Origin: Bombus terrestris
Lineage: Eukaryota; Arthropoda; Insecta; Hymenoptera; Apidae
Length of the DNA stretch: 64,000 nt
Assembly: GCF_910591885.1 (NCBI RefSeq)
Contig: NC_063278.1
Span: 18,863,989 to 18,927,988, forward strand
Direction of reading: 5' to 3'
In this document: positions 44,082-60,800 of the stretch, piece by piece
Numbering within the stretch: position 1 is the first letter of the stretch
Layout: every line of letters begins with the position of its first letter
The notes under the pieces: generated by a model
Seen by the model: the letters and a program-made list of their open reading frames with translations, nothing else
Database searches by the model: none
What the model was told of the DNA's origin: nothing
Program-made: the position numbers and the translations under genes

Positions 44082-46382
44082 ACGTTATATCGTAATAGTA
44101 TATAACGTTATATGTTATATCGTAATAGCATATAACGTTATACGTTATACCATAATAGCATATAACGTTATACGTTATATCGTAATAGTATATAACGTTA
44201 TTAGCTATATCACAATAGCATATAACGTTATACGTTATATCGTAATACTATATAACGTTATACGTTATATCACAGTAGTATATAACGTTATACGTTATAT
44301 CGTAATAGTATATAACGTTATACGTTATATCGTAATAGTATATAACGTTATACGTTATATCGTAATAGTATATAACGTTATATGTTATATGGTAATACTA
44401 TATAACGTTATACGTTATATCACAGTAGTATATAACGTTATACGTTATATCATAGTAGTATATAACGTTATACGTTATATCGTAATAGCATATAACGTTA
44501 TACGTTATATCGTAATACTATATAACGTTATATGTTATATCGTAATACTATATAACGTTATACGCTATATCGTAATAGTATATAACGTTATACGTTATAT
44601 CGTAATAGCATATAACGTTATACGTTATATCGTAATAGCATATAGCGTTATACGTTATACCATAATAGCATATAACGTTATACGTTATATCGTAATAGTA
44701 TATAACGTTATTAGCTATATCACAATAGCATATAACGTTATACGTTATATCGTAATAGTACATAACGTTATACGTTATATCGTAATAGCATATAACGTTA
44801 TACGTTATATCGTAATACTATATAACGTTATATGTTATATCGTAATAGCATATAACGTTATATGTTATATCGTAATAGCATATAACGTTATACGTTATAT
44901 CGTAATAGTATGTAACGTTATACGTTATATCGTAATAGCATATAACGTTATACGTTATATCGTAATAGCATATAACGTTATACGTTATATCGTAATACTA
45001 TATAACGTTATACTTTATATCGTAATAGTATATAACGTTATATGTTATATCGTAATAACATATAACGCTATACGTTATATCGTAATACTATATAACGTTA
45101 TACGTTATATCGTAATAGCATATAACGTTATACGTTATATCGTAATAGCATATAGCGTTATACGTTATACCATAATAGCATATAACGTTATACGTTATAT
45201 CGTAATAGTATATAACGTTATTAGCTATATCACAATAGCATATAACGTTATACGTTATATCGTAATAGTACATAACGTTATACGTTATATCGTAATACTA
45301 TATAACGTTATACTTTATATCGTAATAGTATATAACGTTATATGTTATATCGTAATAGCATATAACGTTATACTTTATATCGTAATAGTATATAACGTTA
45401 TATGTTATATCGTAATAACATATAACGCTATACGTTATATCGTAATACTATATAACGTTATACGTTATATCGTAATAGCATATAACGTTATACGTTATAT
45501 CGTAATAGCATATAGCGTTATACGTTATATCGTAATAGCATATAACGTTATACGTTATATCGTAATAGCATATAGCGTTATACGTTATACCATAATAGCA
45601 TATAACGTTATACGTTATATCGTAATAGTATATAACGTTATAGGTTATATCGTAATAGCATATAACGTTATACGTTATATCGTAATAGTATATAACGTTA
45701 TATGTTATATCGTAATACTATATAACGTTATTAGATATATCATAATAGCATATAACGTTATACGTTATATCGTAATAGTATATAACGTTATACGTTATAT
45801 CGTAATAGCATATAACGTTATACGTTATATCGTAATAGTATGTAACGTTATACGTTATATCGTAATAGCATATAACGTTATACGTTATATCGTAATAGCA
45901 TATAACGTTATACGTTATATCGTAATACTATATAACGTTATACTTTATATCGTAATAGTATATAACGTTATACGTTATATCGTAATAGCATATAACGTTA
46001 TACGTTATATCGTAATAGTATATAACGTTATATGTTATATCGTAATACTATATAACGTTATTAGATATATCATAATAGCATATAACGTTATACGTTATAT
46101 CGTAATAGTATATAACGTTATACGTTATATCGTAATAGCATATAACGTTATACGTTATATCGTAATACTATATAACGTTATACGTTATATCGTAATAGCA
46201 TATAACGTTATACGTTATATCGTAATAGTATATAACGTTATATGTTATATCGTAATAGCATATAACGTTATACGTTATATCGTAATAGTATATAACGTTA
46301 TACGTTATATCGTAATAGCATATAACGTTATACGTTATATCGTAATAGTATATAACGTTATACGTTATATCGTAATAGCATA

Positions 46383-47321
46383 TGTCGGAGATGAAAGAAC
46401 GCCGGAGCTCCTCCTTGGATTCGCGGGAACACCGCAACTCTGTAACTTAGATTAAACAAATGCCGCTCCGATTGTTCGAGATTTATGATCATGAGCTTGG
46501 GCTCGAGGCGACAATCAGTCGCCGAACGTAGCCGCGGTCAAAGGGATGAACGTTTTATCTGACAAAGGCACAGAGTAACTCTATTCCTCTCCTTAAAAGA
46601 AATAGTCGTAGCGACACGTGGCAGTAAATACTTCAATAGTTTCTATCCCGCGGCCCGCCACACGCAGATTTTGTCCTCCGAGTAAGATGATCGCCGGGTG
46701 TCGGCATGCCTTTGCGGCATATGTTTAGCTAACGTGAGGACCCGCTATAGATCTTAAGATTCAGTCAAGCGGAGTCCGTCAAATAGACTTTGTTGCAACT
46801 ACGGGAAGATAGGAGAAACCTATCCTCCACGAGCGTTGCCCCCCGTCAACAACCTCCCCTCAAGGGCGGCCAGCATCTCTTTCAAAATGCCGATATGGAG
46901 ATCGACCAATTAGCAATAGCGCTAATTTCCCTCTCCTTTGGAACGAAAGCTTTCTTTGACGAATCCGAGGATCTCATATCCTTAGACCCACCCAATATAG
47001 TTTTCCTCGACGACATCGTCGAGACGGAGAGGCATTCTTTGGTACGACCTCATCGACGAATGACAGTGCCGCCTTACAACCAGTGATTACCACACATCTA
47101 GTTAACAGAGAGAGTTAGACTTGAACTGTGCGAGAACATACGTTTACCATCCCGTGACCGCGGATTCGTTTCGAACCTAAGGTCATTATCACTAGTGCTA
47201 CGAGTGCTTAATCTTGTTAATAAGCCTGTGCTAATAAACTCTCCGTTGTATCACAACAATGGCTAATTCTAATGAAAATCCATCAAACGCCCATCTCCTT
47301 AATCCTGACTCTAATCCGACA
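46383..47321. mobile_element. 939-bp TG...CA element, copy 5 (GC-type)
   Basis: It is complete, with CATA at 46379-46382 and 47322-47325. GC at 46508-46509 matches copies 1 and 3. The AATAAA is at 47233-47238 and CACGTG at 46615-46620. It is the last element in the window: the next 16.7 kb has none, although the spacing of the others predicts one. Confidence 0.85.
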
Positions 47322-48201
47322 CATATAACGTTATACGTTATATCGTAATAGCATATAACGTTATACGTTATATCGTTATACTATATAACGTTATACGTTA
47401 TATCGTAATAGCATATAACGTTATACGTTATATCGTAATAGCACATAACGTTATACGTTATATCGTAATACTATATAACGTTATACGTTATATCGTAATA
47501 GCATATAACGTTATACGTTATATAGTAATAGCATATAACGTTATACGTTATATCGTAATAGCATATAACGTTATACGTTATATCGTAATACTATATAACG
47601 TTATTGGATATATCATAATAGCATATAATGTTATACGCTATATCGTAATAGTATATAACGTTATACGTTATATCGTAATAGCATATAACGTTATACGTTA
47701 TATCGTAATACTATATAACGTTATTGGATATATCATAATAGCATATAACGTTATACGTTATATCGTAATAACATATAACGTTATACGTTATATCGTAATA
47801 GTATATAACGTTATACGTTATATCGTAATACTATATAACGTTATACGTTATATCATAATAGCATATAACGTTATACGTTATATCGTAATAGTATATAACG
47901 TTATATGTTATATCGTAATACTATATAACGTTATACGTTATATCGTAATAGTATATAACGTTATATGTTATATCGTAATAACATATAACGCTATACGTTA
48001 TATCGTAATACTATATAACGTTATACGTTATATCCTAATAGCATATAACGTTATACGTTATATCGTAATAGCATATAACGTTATACGTTATATCGTAATA
48101 CTATTTAACGTTATACGTTATATCGTAATAGCATATAACGTTATACGTTATATCGTAATAGTATATAACGTTATACGTTATATCGTAATAGCATATAACG
48201 T

Positions 48202-48204
48202 ATA
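48202..48204. other. Palindrome loop flip (TAT read as ATA)
   Basis: Loop ATA between intact arms, in the first unit of the 1,920-bp duplication, at the position equivalent to 14833 in array 3. The second unit (near 50003) has loop TAA instead. Confidence 0.8.
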
Positions 48205-51200
48205 ACGTTATATCGTAATAGCATATAACGTTATACGCTATATCGTTATACTATATAACGTTATACGTTATATCATAGTAGTATATAACGTTATACGTTA
48301 TATCGTAATACCCTATAACGTTATACGTTATATCGTAATACTATATAACGTTATATGTTATATCGTAATACTATATAACGTTATACGCTATATCGTAATA
48401 GTATATAACGTTATACGTTATATCGTAATAGCATATAACGTTATACGTTATATCGTAATAGCATATAGCGTTATACGTTATACCATAATAGCATATAACG
48501 TTATACGTTATATCGTAATAGTATATAACGTTATTAGCTATATCACAATAGCATATAACGTTATACGTTATATCGTAATAGTACATAACGTTATACGTTA
48601 TATCGTAATAGCATATAACGTTATACGTTATATCGTAATACTATATAACGTTATATGTTATATCGTAATAGCATATAACGTTATATGTTATATCGTAATA
48701 GCATATAACGTTATACGTTATATCGTAATAGTATGTAACGTTATACGTTATATCGTAATAGCATATAACGTTATACGTTATATCGTAATAGCATATAACG
48801 TTATACGTTATATCGTAATACTATATAACGTTATACTTTATATCGTAATAGTATATAACGTTATATGTTATATCGTAATAACATATAACGCTATACGTTA
48901 TATCGTAATACTATATAACGTTATACGTTATATCGTAATAGCATATAACGTTATACGTTATATCGTAATAGCATATAAGGTTATAGGTTATATCGTAATA
49001 GTATATAACGTTAAAGGTTATATCGTAATACTATATAACGTTATTAGCTATATCATAATAGCATATAACGTTACACGTTATATCGTAATAGTATATAACG
49101 TTATACGTTATATCGTAATAGTATATAACGTTATTAGCTATATCACAATAGCATATAACGTTATACGTTATATCGTAATAGTACATAACGTTATACGTTA
49201 TATCGTAATAGCATATAACGTTATACGTTATATCGTAATACTATATAACGTTATATGTTATATCGTAATAGCATATAACGTTATATGTTATATCGTAATA
49301 GCATATAACGTTATACGTTATATCGTAATAGTATGGAACGTTATACGTTATATCGTAAAAGCATATAACGTTATACGTTATATCGTAATACTATATAACG
49401 TTATACGTTATATCGTAATAGCATATAACGTTATACGTTATATAGTAATAGCATATAACGTTATACGTTATATCGTAATAGCATATAACGTTATACGTTA
49501 TATCGTAATACTATATAACGTTATTGGATATATCATAATAGCATATAATGTTATACGCTATATCGTAATAGTATATAACGTTATACGTTATATCGTAATA
49601 GCATATAACGTTATACGTTATATCGTAATACTATATAACGTTATTGGATATATCATAATAGCATATAACGTTATACGTTATATCGTAATAGCATATAACG
49701 TTATACGTTATATCGTAATAGCATATAACGTTATACGTTATATCGTAATACTATATAACGTTATACGTTATATCATAATAGCATATAACGTTATACGTTA
49801 TATCGTAATAGTATATAACGTTATACGTTATATCCTAATAGCATATAACGTTATACGTTATATCGTAATAGCATATAACGTTATACGTTATATCGTAATA
49901 CTATTTAACGTTATACGTTATATCGTAATAGCATATAACGTTATACGTTATATCGTAATAGTATATAACGTTATACGTTATATCGTAATAGCATATAACG
50001 TTAAACGTTATATCGTAATAGCATATAACGTTATACGTTATATCGTTATACTATATAACGTTATACGTTATATCATAGTAGTATATAACGTTATACGTTA
50101 TATCGTAATAGCCTATAACGTTATACGTTATATCGTAATACTATATAACGTTATATGTTATATCGTAATACTATATAACGTTATACGCTATATCGTAATA
50201 GTATATAACGTTATACGTTATATCGTAATAGCATATAACGTTATACGTTATATCGTAATAGCATATAGCGTTATACGTTATACCATAATAGCATATAACG
50301 TTATACGTTATATCGTAATAGTATATAACGTTATTAGCTATATCACAATAGCATATAACGTTATACGTTATATCGTAATAGTACATAACGTTATACGTTA
50401 TATCGTAATAGCATATAACGTTATACGTTATATCGTAATACTATATAACGTTATATGTTATATCGTAATAGCATATAACGTTATATGTTATATCGTAATA
50501 GCATATAACGTTATACGTTATATCGTAATAGTATGTAACGTTATACGTTATATCGTAATAGCATATAACGTTATACGTTATATCGTAATAGCATATAACG
50601 TTATACGTTATATCGTAATACTATATAACGTTATACTTTATATCGTAATAGTATATAACGTTATATGTTATATCGTAATAACATATAACGTTATACGTTA
50701 TATCGTAATACTATATAACGTTATACGTTATATCGTAATAGCATATAACGTTATACGTTATATCGTAATAGCATATAAGGTTATACGTTATATCGTAATA
50801 GTATATAACGTTAAAGGTTATATCGTAATACTGTATAACGTTATTAGCTATATCATAATAGCATATAACGTTACACGTTATATCGTAATAGTATATAACG
50901 TTATACGTTATATCGTAATAGTATATAACGTTATTAGCTATATCACAATAGCATATAACGTTATACGTTATATCGTAATAGTACATAACGTTATACGTTA
51001 TATCGTAATAGCATATAACGTTATACGTTATATCGTAATACTATATAACGTTATATGTTATATCGTAATAGCATATAACGTTATATGTTATATCGTAATA
51101 GCATATAACGTTATACGTTATATCGTAATAGTATGGAACGTTATACGTTATATCGTAAAAGCATATAACGTTATACGTTATATCGTAATAGCATATAACG

Positions 51201-53222
51201 TTATACGTTATATCGTAATACTATATAGCGTTATACTTTATATCGTAATAGTATATAACGTTATATGTTATATCGTAATAACATATAACGCTATACGTTA
51301 TATCGTAATACTATATAACGTTATACGTTATATCGTAATAGCATATAACGTTATACGTTATATCGTAATAGCATATAACGTTATACGTTATATCGTACTA
51401 GTATATAACGTTAAAGGTTATATCGTAATACTATATAACGTTATTAGCTATATCATAATAGCATATAACGTTATACGTTATATCGTAATAGCATATAACG
51501 TTATACGTTATATCGTAATACTATATAACGTTATACGTTATATAGTAATAGTATATAACGTTATATGTTATATCGTAATAACATATAACGCTATACGTTA
51601 TGTCGTAATACTATATAACGTTATACGTTATATTGTAATAGCATATAACGTTATACGTTATATAGTAATAGTATATAACGTTATATGTTATATCGTAATA
51701 ACATATAACGCTATACGTTATATCGTAATAGTATATAACGTTATACGCTATATCGTAATAGTATATAACGTTATACGTTATATCGTAATAGCATATAACG
51801 TTATACGTTATATCGTAATAGCATATAGCGTTATACGTTATACCATAATAGCATATAACGTTATACGTTATATCGTAATAGTATATAACGTTATTAGCTA
51901 TATCACAATAGCATATAACGTTATACGTTATATCGTAATAGTACATAACGTTATACGTTATATCGTAATAGCATATAACGTTATACGTTATATCGTAATA
52001 CTATATAACGTTATACGTTATATCATAGTAGTATATAACGTTGTACGTTATATCGTAATAGTATATAACGTTATTAGATATATCATAATAGCATATAACG
52101 TTATACGTTATATCGTAATAGTATATAACGTTATATGTTATATCGTAATAGCATATAACGTTATACGTTATACCATAATAGCATATAACGTTATACGTTA
52201 TATCGTAATAGTATATAACGTTATTAGCTATATCACAATAGCATATAACGTTATACGTTATATCGTAATAGCATATAACGTTATACGTTATATCGTAATA
52301 GTATATAACGTTATATGTTATATCGTAATAGCATATAACGTTATACGTTATACCATAATAGCATATAACGTTATACGTTATATCGTAATAGTATATAACG
52401 TTATTAGCTATATCACAATAGCATATAACGTTATACGTTATATCGTAATACTATATAACGTTATACGTTATATCACAGTTATATATAACGTTATACGTTA
52501 TATCGTAATAGTATATAACGTTATACGTTATATCGTAATAGCATATAACGTTATACGTTATATCGTAATAGTATATAAAGTTATATGTTATATCGTAATA
52601 CTATATAACGTTATACGTTATATCACAGTAGTATATAACGTTATACGTTATATCATAGTAGTATATAACGTTATACGTTATATCGTAATAGCATATAACG
52701 TTATACGTTATATCGTAATACTATATAACGTTATATGTTATATCGTAATACTATATAACGTTATACGCTATATCGTAATAGTATATAACGTTATACGTTA
52801 TATCGTAATAGCATATAACGTTATACGTTATATCGTAATAGCATATAGCGTTATACGTTATACCATAATAGCATATAACGTTATACGTTATATCGTAATA
52901 GTATATAACGTTATTAGCTATATCACAATAGCATATAACGTTATACGTTATATCGTAATACTATATAACGTTATACGTTATATCACAGTTATATATAACG
53001 TTATACGTTATATCGTAATAGTATATAACGTTATACGTTATATCGTAATAGCATATAACGTTATACGTTATATCGTAATACTATATAACGTTATATGTTA
53101 TATCGTAGTACTATATAACGTTATTAGATATATCATAATAGCATATAACGTTATACGTTATATCGTAATAGCATATAACGTTATACGTTATATCGTAATA
53201 CTATATAACGTTATACGTTATA

Positions 53223-53233
53223 TACTATTAGTA
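53223..53233. other. Inverted linker, partly altered
   Basis: Reads TACTATTAGTA. The first eight bases match the inverted linker of 31597 and 61143, while the last three (GTA in place of CGA) match a normal linker. This looks like an inverted linker with its right edge changed by mutation or short-tract conversion. Confidence 0.7.
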
Positions 53234-55860
53234 TATAACGTTATATGTTATATCGTAATACTATATAACGTTATATGTTATATCGTAATACTATATAACG
53301 TTATACGCTTTATCGTAATAGTATATAACGTTATACGTTATATCGTAATAGCATATAACGTTATACGTTATATCGTAATAGCATATAACGTTATACGTTA
53401 TATCGTAATACTATATAACGTTATACGTTATATCCTAATAGCATATAACGTTATACGTTATATCGTAATAGCATATAACGTTATATGTTATATCGTAATA
53501 CTATATAACGTTATACGCTTTATCGTAATAGTATATAACGTTATACGTTATATCGTAATACAATATAACGTTATACGTTATATCGTAATAGTATATAACG
53601 TTATACGTTATATCGTAATAGGATATAACGTTATACGTTATATCGTAATAGCATATAACGTTATACGTTATATCGTAATAGCATATAACGTTATACGTTA
53701 TATCGTAATAGTATGTAACGTTATACGTTATATCGTAATAGCATATAACGTTATACGTTATATCGTAATAGCATATAACGTTATACGTTATATCGTAATA
53801 CTATATAACGTTATACTTTATATCGTTATAGTATATAACGTTATATGTTATATCGTAATAACATATAACGCTATACGTTATATCGTAATACTATATAACG
53901 TTATACGTTATATTGTAATAGCATATAACGTTATATGTTATATCGTAATAGCATATAACGTTATACGTTATATCGTAATAGTATATAACGTTAAAGGTTA
54001 TATCGTAATACTATATAACGTTATTAGCTATATCATAATAGCATATAACGTTATACGTTATATCGTAATAGCATATAACGTTATACGTTATATCGTAATA
54101 CTATATAACGTTATACGTTATATAGTAATAGTATATAACGTTATATGTTATATCGTAATACTATATAACGTTATATGTTATATCGTAATACTATATAACG
54201 TTATACGCTTTATCGTAATAGTATATAACGTTATACGTTATATCGTAATAGCATATAACGTTATACGTTATATAGTAATAGCATATAACGTTATACGTTA
54301 TATCGTAATAGCATATAACGTTATACGTTATATCGTAATACTATATAACGTTATTGGATATATCATAATAGCACATAATGTTATACGCTATATCGTAATA
54401 GTATATAACGTTATTAGCTATATCACAATAGCATATAACGTTATACGTTATATCGTAATACTATATAACGTTATACGTTATATCACAGTTATATATAACG
54501 TTATACGTTATATCGTAATAGCATATAACGTTATACGTTATATCGTAATAGCATATAACGTTATACGTTATATCGTAATAGTATATAACGTTATACGTTA
54601 TATCGTAATAGTATATAACGTTATACGTTATATCGTAATAGCATATAACGTTATACGTTATATCGTAATAGTATATAACGTTATACGTTATATCGTAATA
54701 GCATATAACGTTATACGTTATATCGTAATAGCATATAACGTTATACGTTATATCGTAATAGCATATAACGTTATACGTTATATCGTAATACTATATAACG
54801 TTATACGTTATATCACAGTAGTATATAACGTTATACGTTATATCGTAATAGTATATAACGTTATATGTTATATCGTAATAGCATATAACGTTATACGTTA
54901 TATCGTAATAGTATATAACGTTATACGTTATATCGTAATAGCATATAACGTTATACGTTATATCGTAATAGTATATAACGTTATACGTTATATCGTAATA
55001 GTATATAACGTTATACGTTATATCGTAATAGCATATAACGTTATACGTTATATCGTAATAGTATATAACGTTATATGTTATATCGTAATAGCATATAACG
55101 TTATACGTTATACCATAATAGCATATAACGTTATACGTTATATCGTAATAGTATATAACGTTATATGTTATATCGTAATAGCATATAACGTTATACGTTA
55201 TACCATAATAGCATATACCGTTATACGTTATATCGTAATAGTATATAACGTTATTAGCTATATCACAATAGCATATAACGTTATACGTTATATCGTAATA
55301 CTATATAACGTTATACGTTATATCACAGTAGTATATAACGTTATACGTTATATCGTAATAGTATATAACGTTATACGTTATATCGTAATAGCATATAACG
55401 TTATACGTTATATCGTAATAGTATATAACGTTATATGTTATATGGTAATACTATATAACGTTATACGTTATATCACAGTAGTATATAACGTTATACGTTA
55501 TATCATAGTAGTATATAACGTTATACGTTATATCGTAATAGCATATAACGTTATACGTTATATCGTAATACTATATAACGTTATATGTTATATCGTAATA
55601 CTATATAACGTTATACGCTATATCGTAATAGTATATAACGTTATACGTTATATCGTAATAGCATATAACGTTATACGTTATATCGTAATAGCATATAGCG
55701 TTATACGTTATACCATAATAGCATATAACGTTATACGTTATATCGTAATAGTATATAACGTTATTAGCTATATCACAATAGCATATAACGTTATACGTTA
55801 TATCGTAATAGTACATAACGTTATACGTTATATCGTAATAGCATATAACGTTATACGTTA

Positions 55861-57870
55861 TATCGTAATAGTATATAACGTTAAAGGTTATATCGTAATA
55901 CTATATAACGTTATTAGCTATATCATAATAGCATATAACGTTACACGTTATATCGTAATAGTATATAACGTTATACGTTATATCGTAATAGTATATAACG
56001 TTATTAGCTATATCACAATAGCATATAACGTTATACGTTATATCGTAATAGTACATAACGTTATACGTTATATCGTAATAGCATATAACGTTATACGTTA
56101 TATCGTAATACTATATAACGTTATATGTTATATCGTAATAGCATATAACGTTATATGTTATATCGTAATAGCATATAACGTTATACGTTATATCGTAATA
56201 GTATGGAACGTTATACGTTATATCGTAAAAGCATATAACGTTATACGTTATATCGTAATACTATATAACGTTATACGTTATATCGTAATAGCATATAACG
56301 TTATACGTTATATAGTAATAGCATATAACGTTATACGTTATATCGTAATAGCATATAACGTTATACGTTATATCGTAATACTATATAACGTTATTGGATA
56401 TATCATAATAGCATATAATGTTATACGCTATATCGTAATAGTATATAACGTTATACGTTATATCGTAATAGCATATAACGTTATACGTTATATCGTAATA
56501 CTATATAACGTTATTGGATATATCATAATAGCATATAACGTTATACGTTATATCGTAATAGCATATAACGTTATACGTTATATCGTAATAGCATATAACG
56601 TTATACGTTATATCGTAATACTATATAACGTTATACGTTATATCATAATAGCATATAACGTTATACGTTATATCGTAATAGTATATAACGTTATACGTTA
56701 TATCCTAATAGCATATAACGTTATACGTTATATCGTAATAGCATATAACGTTATACGTTATATCGTAATACTATTTAACGTTATACGTTATATCGTAATA
56801 GCATATAACGTTATACGTTATATCGTAATACTATATAACGTTATACGTTATATCGTAATAGCATATAACGTTATACGTTATATCGTAATAGCATATAAGG
56901 TTATACGTTATATCGTAATAGTATATAACGTTAAAGGTTATATCGTAATACTATATAACGTTATTAGCTATATCATAATAGCATATAACGTTACACGTTA
57001 TATCGTAATAGTATATAACGTTATACGTTATATCGTAATAGTATATAACGTTATTAGCTATATCACAATAGCATATAACGTTATACGTTATATCGTAATA
57101 GTACATAACGTTATACGTTATATCGTAATAGCATATAACGTTATACGTTATATCGTAATACTATATAACGTTATATGTTATATCGTAATAGCATATAACG
57201 TTATATGTTATATCGTAATAGCATATAACGTTATACGTTATATCGTAATAGTATGGAACGTTATACGTTATATCGTAAAAGCATATAACGTTATACGTTA
57301 TATCGTAATACTATATAACGTTATACGTTATATCGTAATAGCATATAACGTTATACGTTATATAGTAATAGCATATAACGTTATACGTTATATCGTAATA
57401 GCATATAACGTTATACGTTATATCGTAATACTATATAACGTTATTGGATATATCATAATAGCATATAATGTTATACGTTATATCGTAATAGTATATAACG
57501 TTATACGTTATATCGTAATAGCATATAACGTTATACGTTATATCGTAATACTATATAACGTTATTGGATATATCATAATAGCATATAACGTTATACGTTA
57601 TATCGTAATAGCATATAACGTTATACGTTATATCGTAATAGCATATAACGTTATACGTTATATCGTAATACTATATAACGTTATACGTTATATCATAATA
57701 GCATATAACGTTATACGTTATATCGTAATAGTATATAACGTTATACGTTATATCCTAATAGCATATAACGTTATACGTTATATCGTAATAGCATATAACG
57801 TTATACGTTATATCGTAATACTATTTAACGTTATACGTTATATCGTAATAGCATATAACGTTATACGTTA
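55861..57870. repeat. 1,050-bp-offset duplication (960 bp x 2)
   Basis: 55861-56820 matches 56911-57870 at an offset of 35 monomers, including the TTAAAGG, TTACACG, TATGGAACG, GTAAAAGCA, TTGGATATATC and CTATTTAACG markers. The left end (55861) is also the junction where array-4-like sequence is replaced by post-element-like sequence, so this is the recombination scar of array 6. Confidence 0.8.
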
Positions 57871-60800
57871 TATCGTAATAGTATATAACGTTATACGTTA
57901 TATCGTAATAGCATATAACGTTAAACGTTATATCGTAATAGCATATAACGTTATACGTTATATCGTTATACTATATAACGTTATACGTTATATCATAGTA
58001 GTATATAACGTTATACGTTATATCGTAATAGCCTATAACGTTATACGTTATATCGTAATACTATATAACGTTATATGTTATATCGTAATACTATATAACG
58101 TTATACGCTATATCGTAATAGTATATAACGTTATACGTTATATCGTAATAGCATATAACGTTATACGTTATATCGTAATAGCATATAGCGTTATACGTTA
58201 TACCATAATAGCATATAACGTTATACGTTATATCGTAATAGTATATAACGTTATTAGCTATATCACAATAGCATATAACGTTATACGTTATATCGTAATA
58301 GTACATAACGTTATACGTTATATCGTAATAGCATATAACGTTATACGTTATATCGTAATACTATATAACGTTATATGTTATATCGTAATAGCATATAACG
58401 TTATATGTTATATCCTAATAGCATATAACGTTATACGTTATATCGTAATAGTATGTAACGTTATACGTTATATCGTAATAGCATATAACGTTATACGTTA
58501 TATCGTAATAGCATATAACGTTATACGTTATATCGTAATACTATATAACGTTATACTTTATATCGTAATAGTATATAACGTTATATGTTATATCGTAATA
58601 ACATATAACGCTATACGTTATATCGTAATACTATATAACGTTATACGTTATATCGTAATAGCATATAACGTTATACGTTATATCGTAATAGCATATAAGG
58701 TTATACGTTATATCGTAATAGTATATAACGTTAAAGGTTATATCGTAATACTGTATAACGTTATTAGCTATATCATAATAGCATATAACGTTACACGTTA
58801 TATCGTAATAGTATATAACGTTATACGTTATATCGTAATAGTATATAACGTTATTAGCTATATCACAATAGCATATAACGTTATACGTTATATCGTAATA
58901 GTACATAACGTTATACGTTATATCGTAATAGCATATAACGTTATACGTTATATCGTAATACTATATAACGTTATATGTTATATCGTAATAGCATATAACG
59001 TTATATGTTATATCGTAATAGCATATAACGTTATACGTTATATCGTAATAGTATGGAACGTTATACGTTATATCGTAAAAGCATATAACGTTATACGTTA
59101 TATCGTAATAGCATATAACGTTATACGTTATATCGTAATACTATATAACGTTATACTTTATATCGTAATAGTATATAACGTTATATGTTATATCGTAATA
59201 ACATATAACGCTATACGTTATATCGTAATACTATATAACGTTATACGTTATATCGTAATAGCATATAACGTTATACGTTATATCGTAATAGCATATAACG
59301 TTATACGTTATATCGTACTAGTATATAACGTTAAAGGTTATATCGTAATACTATATAACGTTATTAGCTATATCATAATAGCATATAACGTTATACGTTA
59401 TATCGTAATAGCATATAACGTTATACGTTATATCGTAATACTATATAACGTTATACGTTATATAGTAATAGTATATAACGTTATATGTTATATCGTAATA
59501 ACATATAACGCTATACGTTATGTCGTAATACTATATAACGTTATACGTTATATTGTAATAGCATATAACGTTATACGTTATATAGTAATAGTATATAACG
59601 TTATATGTTATATCGTAATAACATATAACGCTATACGTTATATCGTAATAGTATATAACGTTATACGCTATATCGTAATAGTATATAACGTTATACGTTA
59701 TATCGTAATAGCATATAACGTTATACGTTATATCGTAATAGCATATAGCGTTATACGTTATACCATAATAGCATATAACGTTATACGTTATATCGTAATA
59801 GTATATAACGTTATTAGCTATATCACAATAGCATATAACGTTATACGTTATATCGTAATAGTACATAACGTTATACGTTATATCGTAATAGCATATAACG
59901 TTATACGTTATATCGTAATACTATATAACGTTATACGTTATATCATAGTAGTATATAACGTTGTACGTTATATCGTAATAGTATATAACGTTATTAGATA
60001 TATCATAATAGCATATAACGTTATACGTTATATCGTAATAGTATATAACGTTATATGTTATATCGTAATAGCATATAACGTTATACGTTATACCATAATA
60101 GCATATAACGTTATACGTTATATCGTAATAGTATATAACGTTATTAGCTATATCACAATAGCATATAACGTTATACGTTATATCGTAATAGCATATAACG
60201 TTATACGTTATATCGTAATAGTATATAACGTTATATGTTATATCGTAATAGCATATAACGTTATACGTTATACCATAATAGCATATAACGTTATACGTTA
60301 TATCGTAATAGTATATAACGTTATTAGCTATATCACAATAGCATATAACGTTATACGTTATATCGTAATACTATATAACGTTATACGTTATATCACAGTT
60401 ATATATAACGTTATACGTTATATCGTAATAGTATATAACGTTATACGTTATATCGTAATAGCATATAAAGTTATAAGTTATATCGTAATAGAATATAAAG
60501 TTATATGTTATATCGTAATACTATATAACGTTATACGTTATATCACAGTAGTATATAACGTTATACGTTATATCATAGTAGTATATAACGTTATACGTTA
60601 TATCGTAATAGCATATAACGTTATACGTTATATCGTAATACTATATAACGTTATATGTTATATCGTAATACTATATAACGTTATACGCTATATCGTAATA
60701 TTATATAACGTTATACGTTATATCGTAATAGCATATAACGTTATACGTTATATCGTAATAGCATATAGCGTTATACGTTATACCATAATAGCATATAACG

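Larger units (their letters stand above)
36839..46382. repeat. 30-bp satellite, array 5 (318 monomers)
   Basis: The array is 318 x 30 + 4 bp long and in register. After about 510 bp of normal post-element satellite it contains a 720-bp block of pre-element type and then resumes. It has a 1,080-bp-offset duplication at 38641-40400. From about 40.6 kb to the element it is colinear with array 3 at an offset of 21,746 bp. It contains the longest open frame of the window (37639-44082, decapeptide repeats), opened by ATGG at a mutated linker and closed by the loop flip at 44079-44081. I regard this frame as a product of the repeat period. Confidence 0.97.
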
